64,000 nucleotides of DNA. Source: Lacrimispora sphenoides. Its GTDB lineage: Bacteria; Bacillota; Clostridia; Lachnospirales; Lachnospiraceae. Below, piece by piece: positions 53,141 to 61,795 of the stretch. The position numbers and the translations under genes were made by a program. The stretch is taken from contig NZ_FOIP01000002.1 in assembly GCF_900105215.1 (NCBI RefSeq), forward strand, positions 496,001-560,000. The letters are read 5' to 3'. The notes below the pieces were generated by a model. That model did not search any database. It was not told where the DNA came from and saw only the letters and a program-made list of their open reading frames with translations. Positions within the stretch are counted from its first letter, which is position 1. Every line of letters starts with the position of its first letter.

Positions 53141-54154
53141 ATGACAAATATTAAAGTGGTTGCAGAATTGGCAGGTGTTTCAGCGACAACCGTATCGAGA
53201 GTTTTAAGTGGAAAAAGTTATGTAAGTGATGACACAAGGATGCGTGTCATGGACGCCATCCAGAAAACAGGCTACAGCCCCAACGTCATGGCAAAAGGTC
53301 TGAAAATGGGCAGGACCAATACCATAGTCCTTATGCTTCCGGATATCCAGAACCTTATTTTTCCCATGATTACGCGGGGGGTCGAAGATGCGGCAAGACA
53401 AAAAAATTACACAGTAATTCTATGCAATACCGACGAGAACAGCGGTGTTGAAAAAGACTATATTTCTACAATGAAATCACGTCTGGTGGATGGGTTTATT
53501 GTAGGCTCCATGCTTCCAAACTCTATCCATATAAGAAACCTCCGCACAGAAGGATTCCCCCTTGTGCTTATAAACCGCTTTTATGCCAAGGACGAGGGAA
53601 AAATAGATATTGTTGCCATTGATAACTTTAAAGCGGCCTATAATGCAGTCCGTTACCTGATCGGATCCGGACATAAAAAAATTGCTTTGGCTCTGGGGCG
53701 GGAGAACCTCTATTTGTATAATGAGCGTCATCGGGGTTACCGGGCGGCACTTGAAGATCATAACATCCCTTATAATGAAAACCTGGTTATGAGGGAGGCT
53801 ACAGGAAGCAGCAGCTTCTACAGCATGACACAGGCTTTGATGAACTCGGAAGACAGGCCGGATGCGATTTTTGCGACCAGCGACCCGAAGGCATTTGTTA
53901 TTCTTCATGCCCTTCATGAGATGGGGATCCGTATTCCGGAAGACGTCTCTGTACTCAGCTTTGACAATGTAACCCTTTCAGGGATGGTGGAGCCGCCGCT
54001 TTCCACTGTGGCACAGCCATTTTATGATATAGGTGTAAGAGCGACCAATAATCTGATTCATCAAATTCAATATAAAGATGAGAAGGGAGTGCTCCCCCAG
54101 CCGTTAAAAGAGCTGTTGGAGACAGATTTAATTATACGGGCTTCAACAAGATAG
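53141..54154 (+). CDS. LacI-family transcriptional regulator
   Basis: From ATG 53141 (TTGAGGTG) it has 337 residues. The HTH and hinge read NIKVVAELAGVSATTVSRVL, then NVMAKGLKMGRTNTIVLMLP leads into a periplasmic-binding-like effector domain (VDGFIVGSMLP, SGHKKIALALG, ISVLSFDNV-type VSVLSFDNVTLSG). It presumably controls the surrounding catabolic genes. A GTG at 53132 is less likely as the start. Confidence 0.9.
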   Translation: MTNIKVVAELAGVSATTVSRVLSGKSYVSDDTRMRVMDAIQKTGYSPNVMAKGLKMGRTNTIVLMLPDIQNLIFPMITRGVEDAARQKNYTVILCNTDENSGVEKDYISTMKSRLVDGFIVGSMLPNSIHIRNLRTEGFPLVLINRFYAKDEGKIDIVAIDNFKAAYNAVRYLIGSGHKKIALALGRENLYLYNERHRGYRAALEDHNIPYNENLVMREATGSSSFYSMTQALMNSEDRPDAIFATSDPKAFVILHALHEMGIRIPEDVSVLSFDNVTLSGMVEPPLSTVAQPFYDIGVRATNNLIHQIQYKDEKGVLPQPLKELLETDLIIRASTR

Positions 54155-54163
54155 GAGATATAT

Positions 54164-55003
54164 ATGAGCAACCACTGGGGAATTAATCTTTGGAATTGGG
54201 AGAATGAACTGGGACTTAAATGTGTAGGATTGTCTGAAAAAGCCTTTAAGATGGGATTTACGGCAGTGGAACTTCCCATGACTGTTCCTGAGATTCCGAA
54301 GAAACTTGTGGAGGAAATCCGTTCCCTGGATATGGAAGTGAGCCTTTGCGCCGCACTTGGAGTTGGGCGTGATCTTTCCAATTTTGATGATACGATCCGA
54401 AAGAACACAATAAAATATATGACGGAATGTTTAAAATCGGCGGAAGCAGTTTCCGCAAAAGTATTTGCCGGCCCTCTTTATACAGGGGGAGGGAAGAAAC
54501 ACCGGCTTTCTGAGGATGATGATAAAAGAGAGTGGGAGCTTGCAGTAACGGGTATCCGTAAAGTTTCTGCTATAGCAAAAGAATGCGGTGTGCGGCTTGC
54601 TCTTGAACCTTTAAACCGGTATCGGACCAGCGTTGTCAATACAGCAGCTCAGGCGTTAAAGCTTGTTTCCGATATTGGAGAGGAAAACGTAGGGGTACAT
54701 TTTGATACATATCAGGCCGGAATAGAGGAAGACAGCATCACGGATGCGTTTGAAGCCGTGCTGAAGGAAGAAAAAATGTATCATTTTCATGCCTGCTCAA
54801 ATAACAGAGGAGTTCCGGGCCAGGGATTCTTTCCGTGGAAGGATTTATGGGTGTTGATGCAAAAATACGATTATAAAGGGCATATCACAATGGAAACATT
54901 TGCGCCCGGCGGCTTTGACGCTGGTTGGGTTCAGCCGCAAAAGAGTGCGGATGAGATTGCCGAATCTGGAATCCTCTATATGAAGCAGCATGACTGGCAT
55001 TAA
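54164..55003 (+). CDS. Sugar phosphate isomerase/epimerase-like TIM barrel
   Basis: The 279-residue protein matches the tagatose/allulose 3-epimerase type of AP-endonuclease-2 fold. Metal ligands fall at ALEPLNRY (Glu), HFDTYQAGIEE (Asp), YHFHACSNNRG (His) and HITMETFAP (Glu). These enzymes epimerise or isomerise free ketoses or keto-acids. AGGAGA lies upstream. It is 9 bp after lacI, in the same operon. Confidence 0.85.
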   Translation: MSNHWGINLWNWENELGLKCVGLSEKAFKMGFTAVELPMTVPEIPKKLVEEIRSLDMEVSLCAALGVGRDLSNFDDTIRKNTIKYMTECLKSAEAVSAKVFAGPLYTGGGKKHRLSEDDDKREWELAVTGIRKVSAIAKECGVRLALEPLNRYRTSVVNTAAQALKLVSDIGEENVGVHFDTYQAGIEEDSITDAFEAVLKEEKMYHFHACSNNRGVPGQGFFPWKDLWVLMQKYDYKGHITMETFAPGGFDAGWVQPQKSADEIAESGILYMKQHDWH

Positions 55004-55024
55004 TAATAAGGAGATGACTGAACA

Positions 55025-56395
55025 ATGGCATCACATGAAAAGTTTAATTTTAAGACATTGAATGAGGTTGTAGAAAAAGTAAATTCTCTTGGTGTGAATA
55101 TAAAATTCAGCGAAGATTTATCTCCGCTTCGTGCCGAGGTAAAGGTAGGAAAACGGATTGCACCCAATGCAATTGCAATTCTTCCAATGGAAGGTTGTGA
55201 TTCAAATCCCGATGGTTCTCCTTCTGAGCTTGTTGAAAGAAGGTATAAGAGGTTTGCGGAAGGTGGAGCGGGATTACTTTGGTGGGAGGCCTGTGCGGTT
55301 GTCGTGGAAGGACGGGCCAATCCGCTCCAGATGATGCTTACTAAGGAGAATATGCCGCAGTTTAAGGCAGTTGTTGAGCGGTGCAATCAGTCGGCAGTTG
55401 CCCGCAATGGAAAAAAACCACTGAATATTTTACAGTTAACACACTCCGGCCGCTATTCCAGACCGGAAGGCCATAAGGGAGCGCCTATTGTTCCCCAGCA
55501 TGACCCTATTCTGGATCCGAGAGTCGGGCTTGCGGCAGATGCACCTGTCGCGACCGATGAATATCTGGACAATTTAACAGCTCATTATGTGGAAAGTGCG
55601 GTTTTGGCAAAGGAAGCAGGTTTTGACGGTGTGGATATAAAGAATTGCCACCGATATCTTTTGAGTGAGTTGATTGCCAGCCACACAAGAGAGGGAAAAT
55701 ACGGCGGAAGCTTTGAAAACAGGAGCCGGTTTCTTCGCCAGACAATCCGTGCCGTCCGGGAAGCTGTGGGCGATGACTTTATTATAGCCTGCCGTTTCAA
55801 TGTATTTGACGCTCATCCTTATCCCTATGGCTTCGGCTGTGATCAGAAAGACATGTGGAAGTTTGATCCCACAGAGCCTATGGCTCTTGTACAGATGCTG
55901 GTGGAAGAGGGCGTTGATCTTTTAAGCAATTCTGCGGGAAATCCCTATTATATTTATCCTCAGGTAACAAGGCCTTTCGACTTATCCAGCATGGGAGTCC
56001 CCACTCCGGATGAACATCCCCTTGAAAGCATGGACCGTCTGTTTGAGTTCACACGGCAGATTCAGAAAGCAGCAGGTGATGTGCCTGTTGTGGGAAATGG
56101 TTATACATGGCTGAGGCAGTTCCTTTCTTATGCAGGTGCGGCGAACCTGGCCGACGGAAGCTGTAAATTTGTGGGTCTGGGGCGCTCAGGCTTTGCATAT
56201 CCGGATGCCCCCCGCGATATTCTGCTGAAAGGAGAAATGGATCCGAAGCAGTGCTGCGTCACCTGTTCAAAATGCACTCAGATTATGAGAGACCATGGAA
56301 GAACCGGCTGCGTCATCAAAGACAGTGAAATCTACGCGGGCTTTTATAAGGAGTACAGAGAGGAAGCTTCCATGCGTGAGAAAAGTTTCCAATGA
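55025..56395 (+). CDS. Old-Yellow-Enzyme-type FMN/Fe-S reductase
   Basis: The 456-residue protein has an OYE barrel: PNAIAILPMEGCDSNPDGSP, LQLTHSGRYSRPEGHKGAP and a catalytic strand DGVDIKNCHRYLLSELIASH, where KxCH replaces the common HxxH. CCVTCSKCTQIMRDHGRTGC near the C-terminus supplies the [4Fe-4S] ligands. The FAD/NAD part of 2-enoate reductases is absent, so an external electron donor is needed. It probably reduces an enone or enoate formed by dehydration. GGAGATGA precedes the ATG. Confidence 0.85.
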   Translation: MASHEKFNFKTLNEVVEKVNSLGVNIKFSEDLSPLRAEVKVGKRIAPNAIAILPMEGCDSNPDGSPSELVERRYKRFAEGGAGLLWWEACAVVVEGRANPLQMMLTKENMPQFKAVVERCNQSAVARNGKKPLNILQLTHSGRYSRPEGHKGAPIVPQHDPILDPRVGLAADAPVATDEYLDNLTAHYVESAVLAKEAGFDGVDIKNCHRYLLSELIASHTREGKYGGSFENRSRFLRQTIRAVREAVGDDFIIACRFNVFDAHPYPYGFGCDQKDMWKFDPTEPMALVQMLVEEGVDLLSNSAGNPYYIYPQVTRPFDLSSMGVPTPDEHPLESMDRLFEFTRQIQKAAGDVPVVGNGYTWLRQFLSYAGAANLADGSCKFVGLGRSGFAYPDAPRDILLKGEMDPKQCCVTCSKCTQIMRDHGRTGCVIKDSEIYAGFYKEYREEASMREKSFQ

Positions 56396-56412
56396 AGGAG
56401 GACTTAAAAAAA

Positions 56413-57441
56413 GTGAGTGTAAAAACCAGCAGAATTGGGAAAGTAACCGAGCCCATGAAAGCAATCATCGGGAAAAGGGATATTCAGCCTCCGAAAAAGG
56501 GACAGGTTCTGATAAAGATTAAATCAAGTGCCATTTGCGGCAGTGATATCCATATTTTTAAAGGGAAACACCCTTCTGCCCCCCTTCCTATGACCATTGG
56601 GCATGAATTTTCGGGAGATGTGGTTGAGATTGGAGAAGACGTTACCAATGTATCTATAGGAGACCGGGTAACGGTGGAACCTTGTATTGTCTGCGGAACA
56701 TGCGATGCCTGTTGTCATGGAGATTACGGATATTGTGAGAATATATCGTTTACATACAGAAATGGCGACGGAGCCATGGCTGACTATATTCTGGTCAATG
56801 AGCCGTATGTGTATAAGCTTCCTGAATACCTGACTTATGATACAGGTGCCCTGATTGAACCCTTGAGCGTGGCAACCCATGCGGTACGCCGCGCAGATAT
56901 CCGCCTTGGAGAGACAGTTCTTGTTATCGGAGCAGGTGCGATAGGAATGCTGATTGCGTCCATATGCAAAAAGAGCGGAGCTGCCGAAGTTATTATTGCG
57001 GATTTTTCTGATGAAAGGCTTGCAGCAGCGAAAAAGCTGGGCGCTACTATAACGGTAAATTCGGGAAAAACAGATCTGGAGGACGAGATACGTCGAATTA
57101 CAAATGGAAAGGGCGTTGATAAGAGTTTCGAATGTGTTGGCCTTGAAGCATCTTTTTTACAAGCGATGATGACGTTAAAGAAAAATGGCCTGGCCACTGT
57201 TATTGGAATCTTTGAGAATCCGCAGATCAATATTCCTGCAAGTAGATTTGTCACCCATGAAATTAAAATCCAGGGTGCTCAGGGATACTGCTGGGATTTC
57301 CCGATTGCACTTAAAGTTGCCAGAGAATTAGACCTTGAACTTCTGATCACCCATCATTTTCCTCTTGATGATATTCAGAAAGCTCTTGAAACTTGCCTTG
57401 ATAGGAAATCGGGCAGTATTAAGGTCCTTTTACATCCTTAG
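56413..57441 (+). CDS. Zinc-dependent medium-chain alcohol/polyol dehydrogenase
   Basis: The GTG start at 56413 follows AAGGAGG at 56395; an ATG at 56392 would overlap the previous gene but lacks a ribosome site. The 342-residue protein has catalytic zinc ligands (SSAICGSD, IGHEFSG), the structural zinc motif CIVCGTCDACCHGDYGYC and the NAD fold VLVIGAGAIGMLIASIC. It resembles threonine/sorbitol dehydrogenases and oxidises a secondary alcohol. Confidence 0.9.
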   Translation: MSVKTSRIGKVTEPMKAIIGKRDIQPPKKGQVLIKIKSSAICGSDIHIFKGKHPSAPLPMTIGHEFSGDVVEIGEDVTNVSIGDRVTVEPCIVCGTCDACCHGDYGYCENISFTYRNGDGAMADYILVNEPYVYKLPEYLTYDTGALIEPLSVATHAVRRADIRLGETVLVIGAGAIGMLIASICKKSGAAEVIIADFSDERLAAAKKLGATITVNSGKTDLEDEIRRITNGKGVDKSFECVGLEASFLQAMMTLKKNGLATVIGIFENPQINIPASRFVTHEIKIQGAQGYCWDFPIALKVARELDLELLITHHFPLDDIQKALETCLDRKSGSIKVLLHP

Positions 57442-57524
57442 AGACACGATTTAAGAGAAACACCCTGCGGGTATACCTTTATGCCCAAAAAGCATGGGCG
57501 AACAGATGAAAGGTGAAAGAGAAA

Positions 57525-58292
57525 GTGAAAAAAACAGCGATTGTAACAGGAGGAAGCCGCGGCATTGGATTTGCCATTGCTTATCAGTTGGGCCTTGACG
57601 GCTACAATGTGGTCATCATGGCTACTTCTGCCGAAGATAAAAATCAGGAAAATATGAGCATGCTTAAAGCTGCCGGGATTGAATATACATATGTCCAAGG
57701 AAATATTGGTGATTCCAAAGACAGAGAGAATCTTGTCAGAAAAACGGTGGAGAGATATGGTGCTGTTAACGTACTTATCAATAATGCAGGTGTTGCCCCA
57801 AATGTAAGGGCGGATTTGCTGGAGATGTCAGAAGAAAGCTTTGACCGTGTTGTAGGCATCAATACAAAAGGAAATATGTTTCTGACACAGGCAGTTGCAA
57901 ACCAGATGCTGAAACAGCCCGTAGAAGGGAAAAAGCGGGGAACCATCATCAATATTTCATCCTGCTCTGCCGTTGTATCCAGTACAAACCGCGGAGAGTA
58001 CTGTGTTTCTAAAGCAGGCATATCTATGCTGACAACCCTTTACGCGGACCGTCTTGCAGGAGAAAGCATTTTTGTCCATGAGATCCGCCCGGGAGTGATT
58101 GCTACGGATATGACCAGTACGGTGCAGGGAAAGTATGACACACTTATTGAGCGGGGCGCATTCCCGATTACCAGGTGGGGGATGCCGGAGGACGTGGCCA
58201 ATGCGGTCAGCGTTTTCTGCAGTGATAAATTCCTCTATACAACCGGAAATTATATTGATGTAGATGGAGGCTTTCATATCCAGAGGTTATAA
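57525..58292 (+). CDS. Short-chain dehydrogenase/reductase
   Basis: The 255-residue protein has the NAD(P) motif TGGSRGIG, the NNAG motif, the Ser in ISSCSAV and the YxxxK pair in EYCVSKAG. GTG 57525 or 57513 could start it, since AAAGGTG overlaps the latter. It is the second dehydrogenase in the cluster, separated from the first by about 80 bp, and may act on the epimerised intermediate. Confidence 0.88.
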   Translation: MKKTAIVTGGSRGIGFAIAYQLGLDGYNVVIMATSAEDKNQENMSMLKAAGIEYTYVQGNIGDSKDRENLVRKTVERYGAVNVLINNAGVAPNVRADLLEMSEESFDRVVGINTKGNMFLTQAVANQMLKQPVEGKKRGTIINISSCSAVVSSTNRGEYCVSKAGISMLTTLYADRLAGESIFVHEIRPGVIATDMTSTVQGKYDTLIERGAFPITRWGMPEDVANAVSVFCSDKFLYTTGNYIDVDGGFHIQRL

Positions 58293-58313
58293 TAAGCCTG
58301 ATAAAACCATGTG

Positions 58314-58355
58314 AATGGGGCTGCTGCAGAATGTGAAATCGGCAGCAGCCCCATT
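58314..58355 (+). terminator. Strong intercistronic hairpin
   Basis: AATGGGGCTGCTGC and GCAGCAGCCCCATT are perfect 14-bp arms around a 14-nt loop. Only AATTCTG follows, so it is a weak terminator at best; it may protect or end part of the transcript before the flavoprotein gene. Confidence 0.55.
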
Positions 58356-58380
58356 AATTCTGTAAAGAAAGGCGGACTAG

Positions 58381-60339
58381 ATGAAACTACAGATGTTTAA
58401 TAAAGTACAGTTGTATCAGATGAACACGGTTGTCGTGGGAACCGGAGCAGCCGGATTTAATGCGGCAGATCAGCTATGGGCTTTAGGCCAGAAGGATATT
58501 GCGATTGTGACCGATCATGTGGGAGCGGGAACCTCCCGCAACACCGGTTCTGATAAACAGACCTATTATAAGCTGACGCTTTGCGGAAACGATCCTGACA
58601 GCGTGGGAGATATGGCAGAGACGCTGTTCAGCGGCCAGTGTATGGACGGCGACATTGCCTTGTGTGAAGCGTCATTATCTGCCAGATGTTTTCTAAAGCT
58701 TGTTAACCTCGGCGTGAACTTCCCCCAGAACAGGTGGGGGGAATTCGTTGGCTACAAGACGGACCACGATCCCAGGTGCCGTGCCACAAGTGTAGGCCCA
58801 TACACTTCAAAACAGATGACAGAGTGCCTGGAACAGGCAGTCAGGGAAAAGAATATTAAGATTTTTGACAGGATGCAGGTAATTAAGATTCTTTCCGACG
58901 AAGAAAGGGTGTATGGACTTCTTTGTCTGGATTTGAGCTGCCCGGATGATGAAGAAAGACGATTTGTACTTTTTTCCTGTAAAAATATTGTGTTTGCCAC
59001 CGGCGGGCCGGCCGGGATGTATGCGGACAGCGTGTATCCGGCCGGACATTATGGATCCAGCGGTCTTGCATTTGAGGCGGGGGCCAAAGGGAAAAATCTG
59101 ACAGAATGGCAGTATGGGATAGCGTCCATTCATCCGCGGTGGAACGTATCGGGAACCTATATGCAAGCGCTTCCCCGTTTCTTTTCTACGGATGAAAGTG
59201 GAAATGATGAGCGTGAGTTTTTATCGGATTTCTTTGAAAACCGGGATGCTATGCTCAGCAGTATTTTTTTAAAAGGATATCAATGGCCTTTTGACGTAAG
59301 AAAGCTTTCAGGAGGAAGTTCGATCATTGATATTCTGGTATATATTGAAAGAAGCAGAGGCAGACGGATATTTCTTGATTTTCGCGAGAATCCCGGTAAG
59401 GAACCGGTGAATTTTGAAAATCTGGATCAGGAGGCCTTTGAATATTTAAACAGGGCAGGTGCATGTTATGGGACACCGATCGAGAGATTAAGCCATATGA
59501 ATATGCCGGCGGTGGAATTTTATCTTGGAAGAGGAGTAGATTTAAGGACAGAGCCTCTTGAGATTGCAGTGTGTGCTCAGCACAATAATGGAGGTTTAGC
59601 AGCTGATGCATGGTGGCATACGGATGTGGAGGGACTTTTTGCAGCCGGCGAGGTTTGCGGTAGCCATGGTGTCTATCGCCCGGGCGGAAGCGCTTTGAAT
59701 TCCGGCCAGGTCGGCTCATCAAGAGCTGCGCAGTACATAGCAGCCAGGAGACATGGAGAGCCTGATAATACGGGCGAAAGTTTTAAAGATATTGCCGGAA
59801 AAGCGGTATATGATGCGGAAAAGATGGTATCCCAGGTTACGGGGAAAAAAGAAGGTCGAATCGCAGTGAGAGAGCTTTGGAACCGAGCAGCCGTCCGCAT
59901 GAGTCGGTTCGGAGCGGCCATACGGAATCCCGAAAAGATTGAACTGGCCATAAAGGAGGTTCAAGAGGAACTTTCGCATTTGGGTGATTTCGCCTGGGTG
60001 GAAGACGGGAAGGAACTCTGGCGCGCCTTTCGGCTGAGAGATATGCTTATCAGCCAGTTTGTGTATCTCTCTGCTATGAAAGATTATGTAGATCATCAAG
60101 GAAGGAGCAGAGGCAGCGCTCTTTACACGGATCTTAGCGGACAAAAGCCAGATCCAAGGCTGCCGGAAGAATTTACATTCTGCCTTGATGACGGCGGCAG
60201 TGCAGATTTGATACAGGAAGCTTCATATAGAAATGGGAAGGTTCAATTTGAATGGAGAAAGGTAAGAACGATTCCTGAAGATGATAACTTCTTTGAGAAT
60301 GTGTGGAGGCAGTTCAGAGAAAATCAGAATATTTATTAG
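58381..60339 (+). CDS. Fumarate-reductase/L-aspartate-oxidase-like FAD flavoprotein
   Basis: The 652-residue protein has the FAD fold TVVVGTGAAGFNAADQL, SRNTGSDKQTYYKL, the mid motif NIVFATGGPAGMYAD, and C-terminal GLFAAGEVCGSHGVYRPGG. It belongs to the succinate dehydrogenase/fumarate reductase flavoprotein group but has no iron-sulphur or membrane partner nearby and no signal peptide. It may reduce or oxidise a C-C bond of the pathway intermediate. AAAGAAAGGCGG lies upstream. Confidence 0.82.
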   Translation: MKLQMFNKVQLYQMNTVVVGTGAAGFNAADQLWALGQKDIAIVTDHVGAGTSRNTGSDKQTYYKLTLCGNDPDSVGDMAETLFSGQCMDGDIALCEASLSARCFLKLVNLGVNFPQNRWGEFVGYKTDHDPRCRATSVGPYTSKQMTECLEQAVREKNIKIFDRMQVIKILSDEERVYGLLCLDLSCPDDEERRFVLFSCKNIVFATGGPAGMYADSVYPAGHYGSSGLAFEAGAKGKNLTEWQYGIASIHPRWNVSGTYMQALPRFFSTDESGNDEREFLSDFFENRDAMLSSIFLKGYQWPFDVRKLSGGSSIIDILVYIERSRGRRIFLDFRENPGKEPVNFENLDQEAFEYLNRAGACYGTPIERLSHMNMPAVEFYLGRGVDLRTEPLEIAVCAQHNNGGLAADAWWHTDVEGLFAAGEVCGSHGVYRPGGSALNSGQVGSSRAAQYIAARRHGEPDNTGESFKDIAGKAVYDAEKMVSQVTGKKEGRIAVRELWNRAAVRMSRFGAAIRNPEKIELAIKEVQEELSHLGDFAWVEDGKELWRAFRLRDMLISQFVYLSAMKDYVDHQGRSRGSALYTDLSGQKPDPRLPEEFTFCLDDGGSADLIQEASYRNGKVQFEWRKVRTIPEDDNFFENVWRQFRENQNIY

Positions 60340-60370
60340 TAATATATTACTATATATCAGGTGCTTGGCC

Positions 60371-60425
60371 CTGTACAACCATTATAGGAAGCAAAATGCT
60401 CTGATAACGATGGTTGTACGGGGTT
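60371..60425 (+). terminator. Terminator of the catabolic operon
   Basis: CCCTGTACAACCAT pairs with ATGGTTGTACGGGG around a 27-nt loop and is followed by TTTATT. Confidence 0.7.
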
Positions 60426-60642
60426 TATTCAACTGGGTTACTGCAGTTCGTCGATCACATTATTCAATGTAGGAATAGGACTTTTAACCCTGATTATTCA
60501 TAAGGATGTCATTTAAATGGCCAACCATTCGGGTCCACTCACAATTTTAAAATTATCGTAATATAATAATGTATAAAAATTAGGTAAATTTATTCAATTT
60601 TCTTCAAATTAAATATAATTCCTAAACAATGGAGGTTTTTAT
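60426..60642. other. Gene-free stretch before DUF4489 copy 2
   Basis: AT-rich upstream region, with TATAAT-like sequence near 60560 that may belong to the promoter of the next gene. No gene is seen. Confidence 0.35.
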
Positions 60643-61122
60643 ATGAATCATGACAGTGAATGTGAATACTGCTGTGATGACTGTTGTTGTGAGAAACAAG
60701 AAAAATCAAACGCAACTGCATTAAGATGCGGAAGTCCAGGATTTGTTGCATTTCCTAATTTAACCGGAGTGGATATAACGCGTACGATTGCCGAATTACA
60801 GGTTAATCTTTCGGGATTTGAGAATCCTTGCATCCTACTGTCATTTACTGCGAATATTGTTATAGGTGTAGCAGGCAACTATAGATTTCAAATCTTTAAA
60901 GAGTGTACAGGTAAGTCCCCTATTCCAGTTAGCGGAATATATGAATATTCCAGAACAGTTGCTACAACGGTAACTGATACCTTTAATTTTAATGTATGTG
61001 ATTGTGATTCCTGTATGAATGACTGCTGCACCTATCTGGTTGTAGTTACGTTTAATGTCAGTCCTCTTATCGGTAGTGCAACACTCAGCGCCATTATTAC
61101 CGATAATGTTTGCCACAGCTAG
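60643..61122 (+). CDS. DUF4489 family protein, copy 2
   Basis: The 159-residue protein has a Cys-rich start (CEYCCDDCCCEKQ), ALRCGSPGFVAFP, PCILLSFTANIV and VCDCDSCMNDCCTYLVV, in the same order as copy 1 at 40.2 kb. Overall identity looks modest. ATGGAGG precedes the ATG. Probably a spore- or surface-associated protein of unknown role. Confidence 0.75.
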   Translation: MNHDSECEYCCDDCCCEKQEKSNATALRCGSPGFVAFPNLTGVDITRTIAELQVNLSGFENPCILLSFTANIVIGVAGNYRFQIFKECTGKSPIPVSGIYEYSRTVATTVTDTFNFNVCDCDSCMNDCCTYLVVVTFNVSPLIGSATLSAIITDNVCHS

Positions 61123-61234
61123 ATTCAGTACAGATAAATACGAGCTATGAATATTCAATAAAACAATGGGAGAGTAGACGACACAACCATAACCTATTGG
61201 CAGTTCAAGATGTAAAAATAAGCTTGAATCCAAA

Positions 61235-61489
61235 TTAAATGCCGCCGATTACCGCGTCACACTTGTAATTCTTAACATGCTCACCATCATAGCATTTATA
61301 ATCAGTATAATTTATTTTAAGATCGGTTGTAGTCTTTAAAATGCAATCCTCGCCCTCAAATTTAAAAAGCATCGGACGCGGCGGGCGGCTAGGGGAATAC
61401 CAAGCCATGCAGGTAATAGGGTATGTTTTGCCTCTTTTTATATCACTATCAATTCTTTTTTTATTAGTTCCGATCCCCAATACTTCCAT
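61235..61489 (-). CDS. Small conserved-looking hypothetical protein
   Basis: 84 residues, starting MEVLGIGTNKKRIDSDIKRG and containing YPITCMAWYSPSRPPRPMLF and a KCDAVIGG end. The pattern looks like a beta-rich single domain with hydrophobic and proline-rich strands. I do not recognise it. Its ATG overlaps the stop of the upstream fragment (TAATG) and has CAGGAAT before it. Confidence 0.55.
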   Translation of the reverse strand: MEVLGIGTNKKRIDSDIKRGKTYPITCMAWYSPSRPPRPMLFKFEGEDCILKTTTDLKINYTDYKCYDGEHVKNYKCDAVIGGI

Positions 61490-61659
61490 TATTCCTGCCT
61501 ATCATAATACTGTTCAAACCACTTTGGCTGTCTTTGACAATTTATTTCTTCCGCAAGCCCGCAACTTCCACACCAATATTTTGGCCGAATGTATGTTCTT
61601 TTGCGGTGGGGATAATAGAGAATTTCTAAAAATATTTCTAATGTGTATAAATCTACCGC
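61489..61659 (-). pseudogene. 3' fragment of a Cys-containing gene coupled to the small protein
   Basis: 56 codons without a usable start read YYPHRKRTYIRPKYWCGSCG, then LAEEINCQRQPKWFEQYYDR and a TAA that overlaps the next gene's ATG. The CGSC pair suggests a zinc-ribbon. The 5' part is missing behind a stop codon, so this is a truncated upstream gene of a former operon. Confidence 0.5.
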
Positions 61660-61708
61660 TTAATAGTATTAATACATCATTATACACTTGATGAATATAT
61701 GCGCATAA

Positions 61709-61750
61709 AGAAAGGTACATTTTCATTTATGATAATGTACCTTTCTTTTT
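61709..61750. terminator. Hairpin resembling the second hairpin of the post-tRNA cassette
   Basis: AGAAAGGTACATT and AATGTACCTTTCT form a 13-bp stem with a T run. The same GAAAGGTACATTTTCA hairpin occurs in cassette copy B at 28.75 kb, but the rest of the cassette is absent here. Confidence 0.65.
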
Positions 61751-61795
61751 TTGATGTTATAAGCTAAAATAGTTGGCCTTCTGGTTACTGTACAT

